Shown here: positions 26,617-34,564 of the stretch, piece by piece
How positions within the stretch are numbered: position 1 is the first letter of the stretch
Layout: the number at the start of each line of letters is the position of its first letter
Assembly: GCF_901827155.1 (NCBI RefSeq)
Contig: NZ_LR594660.1
Location: forward strand, 62,001-126,000
DNA: 64,000 bases
DNA from: Variovorax sp. PBL-H6
GTDB taxonomy: Bacteria; Pseudomonadota; Gammaproteobacteria; Burkholderiales; Burkholderiaceae_C
Direction of reading: 5' to 3'
Made by a program: the position numbers and the translations under genes
The notes under the pieces: model-generated
Databases searched by the model: none
Told to the model about the DNA's origin: nothing
The model's input: the letters and a program-made list of their open reading frames with translations, nothing else

Positions 26617-26985
26617 TCATCGGGTCAGGAGGGCTATGTCCTTTGGCGCCGCCGCCTGAAGCTCGGAAATCACCGTTGCAATCTTCTCGTAGGTGGTTGC
26701 GCGGTCCACCGAGAGCTCCACTGAAACCGTGGGCGTAATGCGCGCTTTCAGCTCCTGCAGCGTCGTGGGACTGCTGTCCAGCATCAGGCTGCCGTCTTCC
26801 TGGAGCGACACCGACAGGCTTTGGGCAACTGAGGGGGCACCGCTCAGGCTCGTCTGTGGGAGGTCCACGGGGAGCTTCTTCACGAACATGGGCATCGCCA
26901 ACATCATGATGACAAGCAGGATGAGCAGCACGTCCACCAGGGGCGTGACGTTGATAGCGGCGAGTTGTTGGCGGTTGGAAGTCAT
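26617..26985 (-). CDS. exbD: ExbD/TolR-family energy-transduction protein
   Basis: ExbD forms the proton-conducting complex with ExbB that powers TonB. The 122-aa product has a short N-terminus, a single membrane helix with the family-specific Asp (INVTPLVDVLLILLVIMM, about 10-27) and a periplasmic domain. The ATG at 26985 overlaps the stop of the upstream 121-aa gene (ATGA). It is the last gene of a five-gene minus-strand operon and ends 10 nt from the ligD stop. Confidence 0.9.
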   Translation of the reverse strand: MTSNRQQLAAINVTPLVDVLLILLVIMMLAMPMFVKKLPVDLPQTSLSGAPSVAQSLSVSLQEDGSLMLDSSPTTLQELKARITPTVSVELSVDRATTYEKIATVISELQAAAPKDIALLTR

Positions 26986-27347
26986 CTGGCGGGGGTGAAT
27001 TGAATCCAGCCGTAGGTGGCGAGGAAGTAGCGCAGCTGGCCGCCGGCGGCGCCCATCCGGTCGATGGGCTCCCGAGCTGCGGCGATGGCTCGGGTGCAGG
27101 CATTCCACGACGTCAGGTCGCGCCGAGCTTCCAGCATCCACTGGCGGGCCAGGTCGTACCAGCCGTCCTCATCTGCGACGCCCAGCTTGGCCACCTCGGC
27201 GCTCTCGAGGCGGTGCAGGCGGCACCAGGCCTGCAGGGTCGCAACGACATCGCGCGCGGCGCCTTCCCCGGCCAAGTCGCAAAAGAAGTTCAGCTCATAG
27301 CCGGCAACGGTTACGGGAGGGAGAACGACGGTATCAGCCACGCTCAC
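26982..27347 (-). CDS. Unknown protein inserted between exbB and exbD, 121 aa
   Basis: The start is the GTG at 27347, overlapping the exbB stop (GTGA) and preceded by a perfect AGGAGG. The end overlaps the exbD start. The product is soluble and helical, Trp- and Leu-rich, without signal peptide (LQAWCRLHRLESAEVAKLGV). No family recognised. Tight coupling on both sides implies it works with the ExbB-ExbD motor, perhaps as a cytoplasmic accessory or regulator. That is inference from position. Confidence 0.75.
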   Translation of the reverse strand: MSVADTVVLPPVTVAGYELNFFCDLAGEGAARDVVATLQAWCRLHRLESAEVAKLGVADEDGWYDLARQWMLEARRDLTSWNACTRAIAAAREPIDRMGAAGGQLRYFLATYGWIQFTPAR

Positions 27348-27787
27348 CTTGCCTCCTCGTTGGCGGCGCGCAGCAGGCGGTTGTGCAGCACCTGGATGCG
27401 GCGCTGCATCAGGTTGTACGCGACAAGTGCCGGAACGGCCGCGCACAACCCGACCAAGGTGGAGTTCAACGCGGTCGCGATGGGACCACTGATGAGCGTG
27501 ATGTCGATGGCGGCCGAAGACAGACGCGACAGCGCCTGCATGATGTGCAACACGGTACCTGCGAGGCCGACGAACGGCGCCGCGCTGGCCATCACAGCCA
27601 GCAGAGCCATGCCGTTTTCCAGCGTTTCAACGTGTTCATCGATGTCCGCCTTGTCAGCACTTGCGGGCGCCTTCATGCCCGCCAAGCCTGGCGCATAGAG
27701 GATAGCGCCCTTGTAAATGATGACCGCGAACGTCAATGCGACAAGTGCATACAGAAGGTAGTCGATGGAAGCGGCGAGGTGTTGCAT
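27344..27787 (-). CDS. exbB: ExbB/TolQ/MotA-family proton channel protein
   Basis: At 147 aa it is shorter than typical ExbB (about 240 aa). It has a first membrane helix (YLLYALVALTFAVIIYKGAI, about 10-29) and the two conserved helices of the family (APFVGLAGTVLHIMQAL, about 70-90, and TALNSTLVGLCAAVPALVAY, about 106-125). The signature pattern of Gly-Leu-x-Gly-Thr-Val and Ala-Leu-x-x-Thr-x-x-Gly is intact. It should form the pentameric stator around ExbD. Located between tonB and the GTG-overlapping 121-aa gene. Confidence 0.9.
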   Translation of the reverse strand: MQHLAASIDYLLYALVALTFAVIIYKGAILYAPGLAGMKAPASADKADIDEHVETLENGMALLAVMASAAPFVGLAGTVLHIMQALSRLSSAAIDITLISGPIATALNSTLVGLCAAVPALVAYNLMQRRIQVLHNRLLRAANEEAR

Positions 27788-27805
27788 GGATTTTCCGGAT
27801 TGGAT

Positions 27806-28537
27806 TTAGGGAAGGGTCTTCAGCCGGTCTGTGTCCGGCACAAAGGGGATGCGCAGCTCAATCCAGCGTGTTTCGCCAGGGTTGAGCGGCGGCTGCAAGT
27901 TCGTCCACTTCTGGCCGATGGACGCCCAGGCGACGGCGATATCGGACAGAGGCTTGAATGAGCTGACAAGGATGTCGGAGTCGATGACGACGCCCTGGTC
28001 GTTCACGAGCAACCCGAGCACCAACACGTTGCCGCCCTGCTCCTCTGGATACATCTTGGCGCGCGGACCTTCAGGCAGGCTCTCTGGAGGCGCCTCAGGG
28101 GCTTCCTCGAGCGCTGCTGCCATGGCCGGCAGATTGGGAAGGGCTGCAATCGGCACGGCCTGCGGAAATGCGGGCTGAGACAGCGTGGGTAGGTCCGAGG
28201 GCGGAATGGCCACATTGGGGGCGGGAGGAGCGTCCTCCGCGACCTTTGGCGCGGGCTTCGGGGCGGGCGGCTTCGGCCGCGGCTTGAGCTTCGGCTTCGG
28301 TGCCTCGACAGGCTTGTCCGACTTCAGCCTCAGTTCCTTCTCCGAGCTGGGTGCCGGGGCTGGCGCGGCGGCCACTGGTGCCGCGGAGGGAGCCTTCACG
28401 GACACCCGCACGGGCGTAGGCGGCTTGGGGAGAATCAGCGCCACGCTGGGGGCCATGAAGTGCGCAAGCGCGAGCGACAGCGCGCCGCCGGCAAAGCCAG
28501 CGCCAAGCTTGACTAGGTAGTCGCGCGTCAGCAGCAC
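27806..28537 (-). CDS. tonB: TonB-like energy transducer
   Basis: From GTG 28537 (8 nt after the upstream stop) the 243-aa product has an N-terminal membrane anchor (about 10-33). A long Pro/Ala/Lys-rich periplasm-spanning region follows (about 35-165; KPKLKPRPKPPAPKPAPK). The C-terminal domain of about 80 residues matches TonB family pattern (VLVLGLLVNDQGVVIDSDIL ... LNPGETRWIELRIPF). It should couple the ExbBD motor to an outer-membrane receptor, but no TonB-dependent receptor is visible in the window. Upstream in-frame starts overlap the preceding gene. Confidence 0.85.
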   Translation of the reverse strand: MLLTRDYLVKLGAGFAGGALSLALAHFMAPSVALILPKPPTPVRVSVKAPSAAPVAAAPAPAPSSEKELRLKSDKPVEAPKPKLKPRPKPPAPKPAPKVAEDAPPAPNVAIPPSDLPTLSQPAFPQAVPIAALPNLPAMAAALEEAPEAPPESLPEGPRAKMYPEEQGGNVLVLGLLVNDQGVVIDSDILVSSFKPLSDIAVAWASIGQKWTNLQPPLNPGETRWIELRIPFVPDTDRLKTLP

Positions 28538-28544
28538 AGCCGGC

Positions 28545-29210
28545 TCAGCCTCGACGACGGCGCACCATCCACAACAGCAGGATGGCGCCCAAGAAACCAA
28601 GGCCGCACAGCTTGGCGAGTTGCTCGTTCGCTCTGAGGACGGTCAGGTAGGCATTGGCGTCGCGCCAGTTGAAGCCGGCTTCGACGTCGTCTTCCTCGGC
28701 ATCACGGTGCTTAGTCACGGTAAGCGTCCGCTCGTTCAAGGGGTCCACGCCCGCCTCGGCCGCAGCCGCGAGCGTGGTGTAGACCTTGGCAGGCTGACCC
28801 GGAATCAGGGCAGTGTGGCTTGGCGCCGCAGCGGGCGGTTGTACGCCGCCAGGCTGGGCCTCGGAAGCAGGCGCTGGCGCGGCGGCCGTGGCGGCCGGGA
28901 GGGCCGGGACGGGGGCAGGTTGCCCCGGTGCCCCTACGGTGCCAGCAATCTGCGGCAGACCCAATGGTGCGGGAGCCACATCCTGCGGCGCAGGAGTGAC
29001 CGGAGCCGTTGCCACTTGTGGCTGGGCGGACCGCGGGGTTGCCGCGCTGCCGTCCAGGTTGGCAGCAACATCGGTCTGAATGGTGCCGCGCTCAGGGACG
29101 CCCGGGGACTCCACCTTCAGCGTAAAAGGCTTGCCGTCGGCGTCGTCGGACGCGAAGGCGGGACTGGCGAAAAGGGCGGCCGACAGTACGGCCAGGGCGA
29201 AAACGCGCAT
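28545..29210 (-). CDS. Secreted, Pro/Ala-rich, C-terminally anchored protein
   Basis: The 221-aa protein has a signal peptide (MRVFALAVLSAALFASPAFA), about 110 residues of Pro/Ala-rich low complexity, then a small conserved-looking segment (PAKVYTTLAAAAEAGVDPLN). A C-terminal membrane helix followed by RRRRG (about 197-221) ends it. It leads the TonB operon. The topology, periplasmic bulk with a C-terminal anchor, suggests a partner spanning the periplasm with TonB. Family not recognised; role by context only. Confidence 0.75.
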   Translation of the reverse strand: MRVFALAVLSAALFASPAFASDDADGKPFTLKVESPGVPERGTIQTDVAANLDGSAATPRSAQPQVATAPVTPAPQDVAPAPLGLPQIAGTVGAPGQPAPVPALPAATAAAPAPASEAQPGGVQPPAAAPSHTALIPGQPAKVYTTLAAAAEAGVDPLNERTLTVTKHRDAEEDDVEAGFNWRDANAYLTVLRANEQLAKLCGLGFLGAILLLWMVRRRRG

Positions 29211-29273
29211 TCGATGCTCCTGGAATGCCTGAATCTAGGCATGTTGTTTAGCCATCGTTAGCCAGGCGCGGAA

Positions 29274-29282
29274 CGCTATAGG
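29274..29282 (+). promoter_or_regulatory. CGCTATAGG promoter box fused to the ribosome-binding site
   Basis: The box runs directly into GGAGGA and the ATG at 29287. If it is a -10, transcription starts at the ATG; if transcription starts at the GG, the mRNA begins with the Shine-Dalgarno. Confidence 0.55.
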
Positions 29283-29286
29283 AGGA

Positions 29287-29712
29287 ATGAATTCAACTCT
29301 CCTACTCGACTTCGACGGTGTCGTGCACCGCAACATGAATGGCACGTTTGAGCGCATGCCGCTGCTCGAAGCGTGGCTCCTCGCACGACCGAGCGTCGAT
29401 ATCGTGATTTCGTCGAGTTGGCGGCTCGAAAGCAGCCTGGCGCAGCTTCGGGACTGTTTCGCGAGCGAGCAGCTCCACCCGCGCGTGGTCGGCGTGACGC
29501 CAGACCTGCCCGACGCGCTCCGGTACCAGCGCCAAGCGGAGATTGAGCACTACCTGCGCGAGAGCGCGCGCGTCCGGAGACCCTTCGCTGCGCTGGACGA
29601 CGACGGCAGCCTATTCGCGCCCAGCTGCCCGTTCCTGGTCAGAACGGACCCCCGCATTGCACTCACGGCCGAGCACCTAGACGAGCTCGACCGAAGGCTG
29701 AGGCTGGGTTGA
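29287..29712 (+). CDS. HAD-domain protein (RNA-repair-associated type)
   Basis: The 141-aa protein begins with the HAD nucleophile motif LLLDFDGVV (residues 5-13). A Ser-rich motif II (VDIVISSSWR) and late acidic residues (ALDDDGSLF) follow. It matches the short HAD family named for its presence in Swiss-Army-knife RNA repair proteins. Such domains are predicted to act on 3' or 5' phosphates of broken RNA. No RNA ligase lies beside it. A CGCTATAGG box abuts the start and a bidirectional terminator follows. Confidence 0.8.
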   Translation: MNSTLLLDFDGVVHRNMNGTFERMPLLEAWLLARPSVDIVISSSWRLESSLAQLRDCFASEQLHPRVVGVTPDLPDALRYQRQAEIEHYLRESARVRRPFAALDDDGSLFAPSCPFLVRTDPRIALTAEHLDELDRRLRLG

Positions 29713-29740
29713 GGCCTTTCCAGTCGCCTGCGCACAAGAA

Positions 29741-29770
29741 AAGGGCCGCATGGAAGCGGCCCTTTTTTAA
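29741..29770. terminator. Bidirectional terminator between convergent genes
   Basis: GGGCCGC/GCGGCCC stem with A-run before and T-run after. Confidence 0.85.
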
Positions 29771-30769
29771 TCAGCGGTACGCGCGCTCCATCGGAGTGCG
29801 CCGCGACGTAAAGCGGTTGTAAGCGTCGATTCGGTCAACCGGCATGCTGAGCCCCTTGCCATACAGGCATTCGGCCTTGAGCCAGTCGAGTTCAGCCGCG
29901 AAGTCCTCGACAGCCACGTCCATCGCCCAGGCCTTTTCGGCACCGGGTTCGTTCGCGGGGTCATGCCAGTGGTAGCCGCGCTTCTTGAGCAGGTCCTTGA
30001 AGTCGAAGTGCGCCCCGGTGGCCCAGATACGGCGCGCCTCGAGCTTGTAGGTCTCGAGAATCCGCTGCAGCGGGGTCTGGCCGTCGAAGCCGGCCATGGG
30101 CGTGTTCAGCACCTTCACCAGTGCCAGGCAGTCCACGGAGGCACGGTGACCTTCGAAGAAGAAGCCCAGGCACATCGCAATGTAGTCCAGCTTCGTGCCG
30201 GTGATGCCTCCGGCCTGCCAATCCACCTGCCTTTGAGAGCAGGCGAATGCTTTCGTCGTAAACACGGGGAAACGTCGCTCGAGAATCGTGCGGTCGAATT
30301 TCGCGTTGTGGCAGATGACCAGGTCAGCGTCCTTGACGAATGCGTCGACCTCCGCGTCGGAAATGCGCTTGCCGGCGACCATCTCGTCGGTGATGCCGTT
30401 GACCGCGGCCGCCTGGGCCGGAATCGCCCGGCCCGGGTCCTCGAGCTCGTTGAAGACGCGGGTCACGCCATAGATGTAGCCGATTTCACGGTCGTAGGCG
30501 ACCTCGACCATGCCGAGCTCGATGATGTCGTCCGTCGTGTTGTCCGTTCCGGTGGTCTCTGTGTCGGCGACCACCAGGAAGCCGGCGCCCTCGGGGACCT
30601 CGGCCGGCGCAATTATCAGCTCGTCGACGTTCAGGGAGCGCAACACGCGAAAGAGCTGCGGGAACTTGTCGAGCACGGCTGCCAGAAGCGCCGGTTGCTC
30701 GTTTTCGGGGCTCTTCAGGATGTCCTGCAGAGTGGTGCTGACAGATTGCATGTTGGTGTCCTGCTTCAT
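29771..30769 (-). CDS. DEDDh 3'-5' exonuclease (DnaQ-like)
   Basis: The exonuclease domain spans about residues 60-245 of 332. Exo I is VVADTETTGTDN, Exo II is ICHNAKFDRTI and Exo III is GHRASVDCLALV, giving the DEDDh set. Substrates could be ssDNA 3' ends or RNA. A C-terminal domain of about 90 residues (WAMDVAVEDFAAELDWLKAE) is unassigned. The family A polymerase already has its own proofreading domain, so this enzyme and its relative at 43.7 kb probably act in repair or nucleotide salvage. An alternative start is the ATG six codons in, with a better ribosome-binding site. Confidence 0.88.
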   Translation of the reverse strand: MKQDTNMQSVSTTLQDILKSPENEQPALLAAVLDKFPQLFRVLRSLNVDELIIAPAEVPEGAGFLVVADTETTGTDNTTDDIIELGMVEVAYDREIGYIYGVTRVFNELEDPGRAIPAQAAAVNGITDEMVAGKRISDAEVDAFVKDADLVICHNAKFDRTILERRFPVFTTKAFACSQRQVDWQAGGITGTKLDYIAMCLGFFFEGHRASVDCLALVKVLNTPMAGFDGQTPLQRILETYKLEARRIWATGAHFDFKDLLKKRGYHWHDPANEPGAEKAWAMDVAVEDFAAELDWLKAECLYGKGLSMPVDRIDAYNRFTSRRTPMERAYR

Positions 30770-30985
30770 GGTTTCTGGTTAATTAGTTGGTCTTACTTTG
30801 TGTAGCGTCAGCTCGGAACCGTGAAATGCGTCACGGGGTTAGCCCGAGCGGATTGCAGGCGGATGTGAGGATGCTCACAACTGGGTAGCGAAAGCCGTTG
30901 GGATGGTTAGCGATGACTTTTAGACTTTCGGCACTGCGGGGAATAAGCCCCGCGACATCCAAAAAAACCCACAACGGACCTCATC

Positions 30986-31615
30986 ATGACCGCCACCGTG
31001 CTCGCCTTTCGCACCGAACTTCAACTGCCCTCTCCCTCTGCGCCCGGAAATCCGGACCTGGTGATGGTCCTGCCCGATTTCCCCAGTGAGCAGCAAGCCC
31101 TTGCCTGGTCAGAGATGGTGGTCGACTCGCTGGCCACCGAGCAAGGCCCGTTCACGGCCCAGGCCGCTCGGCGTCTGGCCAACCAGCAAGCTGGCGAGCT
31201 GACGGTCAACGAGGACGATGTAGCCGGCATTCTGGTTCGCGCAGTGGCAACCGTCCAGCGCCCGAGCGGACGAGTGGCGGGCGTCGCCCTGGTCCACCTG
31301 TCCATGCACGCCGAGCGGGTCACGACGCCGGAGGCCAGCTACGCCCGCCTGCGCGTTGGGCTGCCGGTGGTTCACACGGCGGGCCTGGCTGTCCAAACGG
31401 AGGTCCTGGAGGCGGCGCTCATGAATCTTCTAGACCAGGCGGAGGCAGCCGCAGATGCTCTGGTGCAAGAGGTTCGGCGTGAGGCCAGCGACTGCGTGGT
31501 ATGGAATCTGCCGGTTCGTTTCGGCGATGGCGAACTGCTGCAGGAACTCAACCTCCGCCTCATCGAGCGCTTCTACGCTTCGAGCCTTGACGAGGAGACG
31601 ATGCTGGCCGCCTAA
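30986..31615 (+). CDS. Hypothetical protein, 209 aa
   Basis: Family not recognised. A soluble protein with helical C-terminal half (AALMNLLDQAEAAADALVQE) and a beta-rich first half. No motifs. It lies just upstream of the rIIA-like gene but is separated by about 170 nt with a promoter, so it is probably its own unit. Confidence 0.7.
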   Translation: MTATVLAFRTELQLPSPSAPGNPDLVMVLPDFPSEQQALAWSEMVVDSLATEQGPFTAQAARRLANQQAGELTVNEDDVAGILVRAVATVQRPSGRVAGVALVHLSMHAERVTTPEASYARLRVGLPVVHTAGLAVQTEVLEAALMNLLDQAEAAADALVQEVRREASDCVVWNLPVRFGDGELLQELNLRLIERFYASSLDEETMLAA

Positions 31616-31709
31616 GAGCGCGGTCCGCCTCGGGAGGGTCGCGTGCGACCCATCTCGCCGACTGCTCGATGTCGGCCTAGTCCCCTTCCCCTGATTTGAT
31701 GCCAGCCGC

Positions 31710-31738
31710 TTTAGCTGGCCCTGCGAGCTCCCTATACG
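31710..31738 (+). promoter_or_regulatory. Promoter for the rIIA-like gene (TTTAGC-17-TATACG)
   Basis: TTTAGC at 31710-31715 and TATACG at 31733-31738, 17 nt apart. The downstream leader CAGGAACATTTA is repeated after the CTATACG box at 42.8 kb. Confidence 0.6.
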
Positions 31739-31783
31739 ACTCACAGGAACATTTATCAACTCACTCAGGAAACGGGACCCCCA

Positions 31784-34408
31784 ATGCAGGTTTCACAAAG
31801 CTCTTCGACTTCGGTCGTAGCAAAGCAAGGTGTCGGCCAGACCGCCACTTTCGGCATCGCCCAGAACGCCCACATGTTCAACGTGCTGTCCTCCGGGCTG
31901 TACGGGGACAAGATTGGCGCCGTGGAGCGCGAGGTCGGCTGCAACGCGATGGACGCCCACATCTTCGGGCGCATGCCCACCCGCCCCATCGAGGTCAAGC
32001 TTCCCACGAAGCTCGACCTTCAGTTCTACATCAAGGACTGGGGCCCGGGGCTCAGCGACGAGGAAGTCAAAGGCATCTACACCGTCTACGGTGTCTCGAC
32101 CAAACAGCAATCGAACGACCAAACTGGTGGTTTCGGTCTCGGCTCGAAATCGCCTTTTGCGTACACGCTCTTCGACCCCGAGAACGAGGACGGCTTCACG
32201 GTCGTCGCGGTCAAGGAAGGCAAGAAGCGCGTCTACGTGTGCCACCTCGACGACAACGGCTCGCCGGCAGTGACGGACATGGGCGTCTTCGACGCCGACC
32301 CGGACTGGCAAAGCGGCGTGATGGTGACCTTCCCGGTCCAGGACCGGGACATCGCTGAATTCCACGCCAAGGCGCAGGAAATCTTCCAGTGGTTCACGGT
32401 ACCCCCGCGCATCCTCGGGATGGAAAAGCCTCTCAAGAAGCCAGAGTTCCATTTCGAGGGCAGCTTCTTTAATATGGGCGCTCCTTTCGGAACCAGTGGC
32501 GAAACGTTCCACCGGGTGCCCGCGGTCGTCATGGCCAATGTGCGCTATCCCATCGAAAAGGCTCGGCTGCGCGACCTGACGCCGAACATGCAGGCGCTGC
32601 TGGACGGCGGCATCCATCTCTTCGTCGACAACGGCGAAGTTCTGATGGCCGTGTCGCGGGAAGCACTTCAATACACCGACAAGACTCGCAGCGCCATCAT
32701 GGCGCGGCTGGACCAGGCGGTGAAGGAAGTCGCGGAGCGCGTACGCGCCGACGTGATGACCAAGGAGCCGACGAAGCTGGCCTGGTATCGCAAGGTCCAT
32801 AGCTACGTGAGCACGCTTCCCTCGAGCATCCGCATGAATCTCATCAGCTTCCTCAAGGAGGCCGGCGTGGGCAAGGACGACATCGAGCACATCCGACAGG
32901 TCGCAAACGAGAGCGCGCTCACCTTCCCCAAGGTCGGCGACGGCATCATGGGCAAGCAGCAGCCCTACCAGAAGGATGCAGATGGCGACTGGATTCGCGA
33001 CGTCGCCGGAAATCCGGTCGTCGACGCCACCTGGCAGAACAACAGCTGCCGCGTGTGGCTGTATCGCTCCACCGAAACCGGTATCCGCAAGAAGGAAGTC
33101 GTCAACGGCTATCAGGACTTCACCAAGGACAAGCCGGTTCTGACCACCGTGCCGGTGCTCTCGGACACCCGGGTTTACTACTCGGACAGCAAGTCCGCTG
33201 ACGCGCGTATCCGCTACGCGCTGAGGCAGTCGGGCTCCCCGACCGATGCATTCTTCCTAGTCGTAGCTGGCCGGGGCGTGGACGCCGTTCACGCGAAGGC
33301 ATTGGGTGAGCGGATTTGCGGTCCGGACGGAATCGAAGGCCTGCCGTGTGCAGGGACCTCGACGCTGCCGGTGTCTCCGAGTTACGCCTCGGACCTCGAA
33401 CGACGCAGAATGCGCAAGTCGATGACGCTAGAGGAGCTGACCGCCGGCGAAGAGGTGACCTTCACCACTTTTGCCGCGGGTGGCACCTCGAAGACGACGC
33501 TGGGCGACATTGAGGAAGAAGCCGAGAAGTTCTACGTCATCCGACGCCGCGACCGGTTCATGAATCATGGCTCGACCGGCTGGGTTGGCCCGCGCGAGCG
33601 GGACTTCTGCAGCACGATGCGGACCATGCAACGGGTGCTCAAGCGCCTCGGCCACGAGGTTGCCGGCGCCGTGATGGTGGAAAGCGAGGCGACAGTGCGT
33701 CGGCTGAAACTGGTCGAACTGGGCTACCGCCCGCTGATGACCTGGACAGTCGGCAAGCTGAAATCGGGAAGCAACTGGAAGCGCTTGGTCGCAAGCATCG
33801 ACCGCACGCCCAAGGCAGACCTGGCGCAGCCCTACATCGCGAAGCAGTACTCGCTGCTAGGCATCCTGGCAATGCATCTGCTGAAGCGTACCCCTGCATG
33901 GGAAGCGCTTGAGCCTCGGCTCGCCGGGCATCCCTTGCTGGAGGAGGTTGCAGCTTTTGCGTTCAAGGTGAACGGAGCGCTCGGGGACGACGACTTGGCA
34001 ACGGAGCTCAAGTACCTGCAGTCACACATCGACGGCGCGTATCTCGACGTGACCGAGTGCAAGCGCAAGACGCCGTATGAGGTGAGTCAGTCAGTCGGCA
34101 AGAGCTACCCCCTGGCATCGAGCATCTTCGACGACGACGCCCTGCTGAAGGTCATGGCCGAATCGCCTGAAAAGGCGGCCACCATGCTCGTGACGGCGCT
34201 CGCGCTTGACCCCCTGCCCGGAGAAAGGGTGGAGTTGGAGGAAGCCGAAGAGCCAGAAGACGCTGTGCAGGAAGATGCAGACGAGCCGGACGTCGCCGAG
34301 GACTCATCGGACACCCAAGTCGATGTGACCGCCGAAGCTGCCAACAGCGACGGTGCTCCCGAGCCTGCCGCCGAAGTCACCGCCGAAGCCATGCTACTCG
34401 CAGCGTAG
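31784..34408 (+). CDS. rIIA: rIIA-like GHKL ATPase, 874 aa
   Basis: T4 rIIA and rIIB are membrane-associated proteins that protect an infection from exclusion by resident prophages. The N-terminal GHKL fold is clear: EREVGCNAMDAH (Bergerat N-box, about 50-60), IKDWGPGLSDEE (G1) and GGFGLGSKSPFAY (G2, about 112-124). A transducer-like domain follows. The C-terminus is acidic (EELEEAEEPEDAVQEDADEP-like composition). It is longer than T4 rIIA (about 725 aa). The rIIB-like gene lies directly downstream. ATPase assignment is firm; the rIIA name rests on domain order and the rIIB neighbour. Confidence 0.88.
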   Translation: MQVSQSSSTSVVAKQGVGQTATFGIAQNAHMFNVLSSGLYGDKIGAVEREVGCNAMDAHIFGRMPTRPIEVKLPTKLDLQFYIKDWGPGLSDEEVKGIYTVYGVSTKQQSNDQTGGFGLGSKSPFAYTLFDPENEDGFTVVAVKEGKKRVYVCHLDDNGSPAVTDMGVFDADPDWQSGVMVTFPVQDRDIAEFHAKAQEIFQWFTVPPRILGMEKPLKKPEFHFEGSFFNMGAPFGTSGETFHRVPAVVMANVRYPIEKARLRDLTPNMQALLDGGIHLFVDNGEVLMAVSREALQYTDKTRSAIMARLDQAVKEVAERVRADVMTKEPTKLAWYRKVHSYVSTLPSSIRMNLISFLKEAGVGKDDIEHIRQVANESALTFPKVGDGIMGKQQPYQKDADGDWIRDVAGNPVVDATWQNNSCRVWLYRSTETGIRKKEVVNGYQDFTKDKPVLTTVPVLSDTRVYYSDSKSADARIRYALRQSGSPTDAFFLVVAGRGVDAVHAKALGERICGPDGIEGLPCAGTSTLPVSPSYASDLERRRMRKSMTLEELTAGEEVTFTTFAAGGTSKTTLGDIEEEAEKFYVIRRRDRFMNHGSTGWVGPRERDFCSTMRTMQRVLKRLGHEVAGAVMVESEATVRRLKLVELGYRPLMTWTVGKLKSGSNWKRLVASIDRTPKADLAQPYIAKQYSLLGILAMHLLKRTPAWEALEPRLAGHPLLEEVAAFAFKVNGALGDDDLATELKYLQSHIDGAYLDVTECKRKTPYEVSQSVGKSYPLASSIFDDDALLKVMAESPEKAATMLVTALALDPLPGERVELEEAEEPEDAVQEDADEPDVAEDSSDTQVDVTAEAANSDGAPEPAAEVTAEAMLLAA

Positions 34409-34429
34409 CCCTCGGCAAGTTCTCATTCG

Positions 34430-34464
34430 AGAGCGCTCCATTCATTTGGAGCGCTCTTTTTTTT
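34430..34464 (+). terminator. Terminator after rIIA
   Basis: AGAGCGCTCCA/TGGAGCGCTCT stem with eight T's. Confidence 0.9.
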
Positions 34465-34466
34465 CG

Positions 34467-34501
34467 CGTATAGGCCTCCTCACTGCCGCACTCGCTATAG
34501 G
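34467..34501 (+). promoter_or_regulatory. Double promoter boxes before rIIB
   Basis: CGTATAGG at 34467-34474 and CGCTATAGG at 34493-34501 lie between the rIIA terminator and rIIB, so rIIB can be expressed separately. Confidence 0.55.
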
Positions 34502-34564
34502 TCTCAGTAGCGCGGTTGTTCTGCGCTCTGTAAGGCACCTTTTTTAATTATGGAGAAACACCCA

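Noticed and set aside
31733..31745. ATACGACTCAC matches the core of a T7 RNA polymerase promoter
   Set aside because: The essential TATAGGG part is missing and the sister site at 42.8 kb lacks the match; the CTATACG box explains it better.
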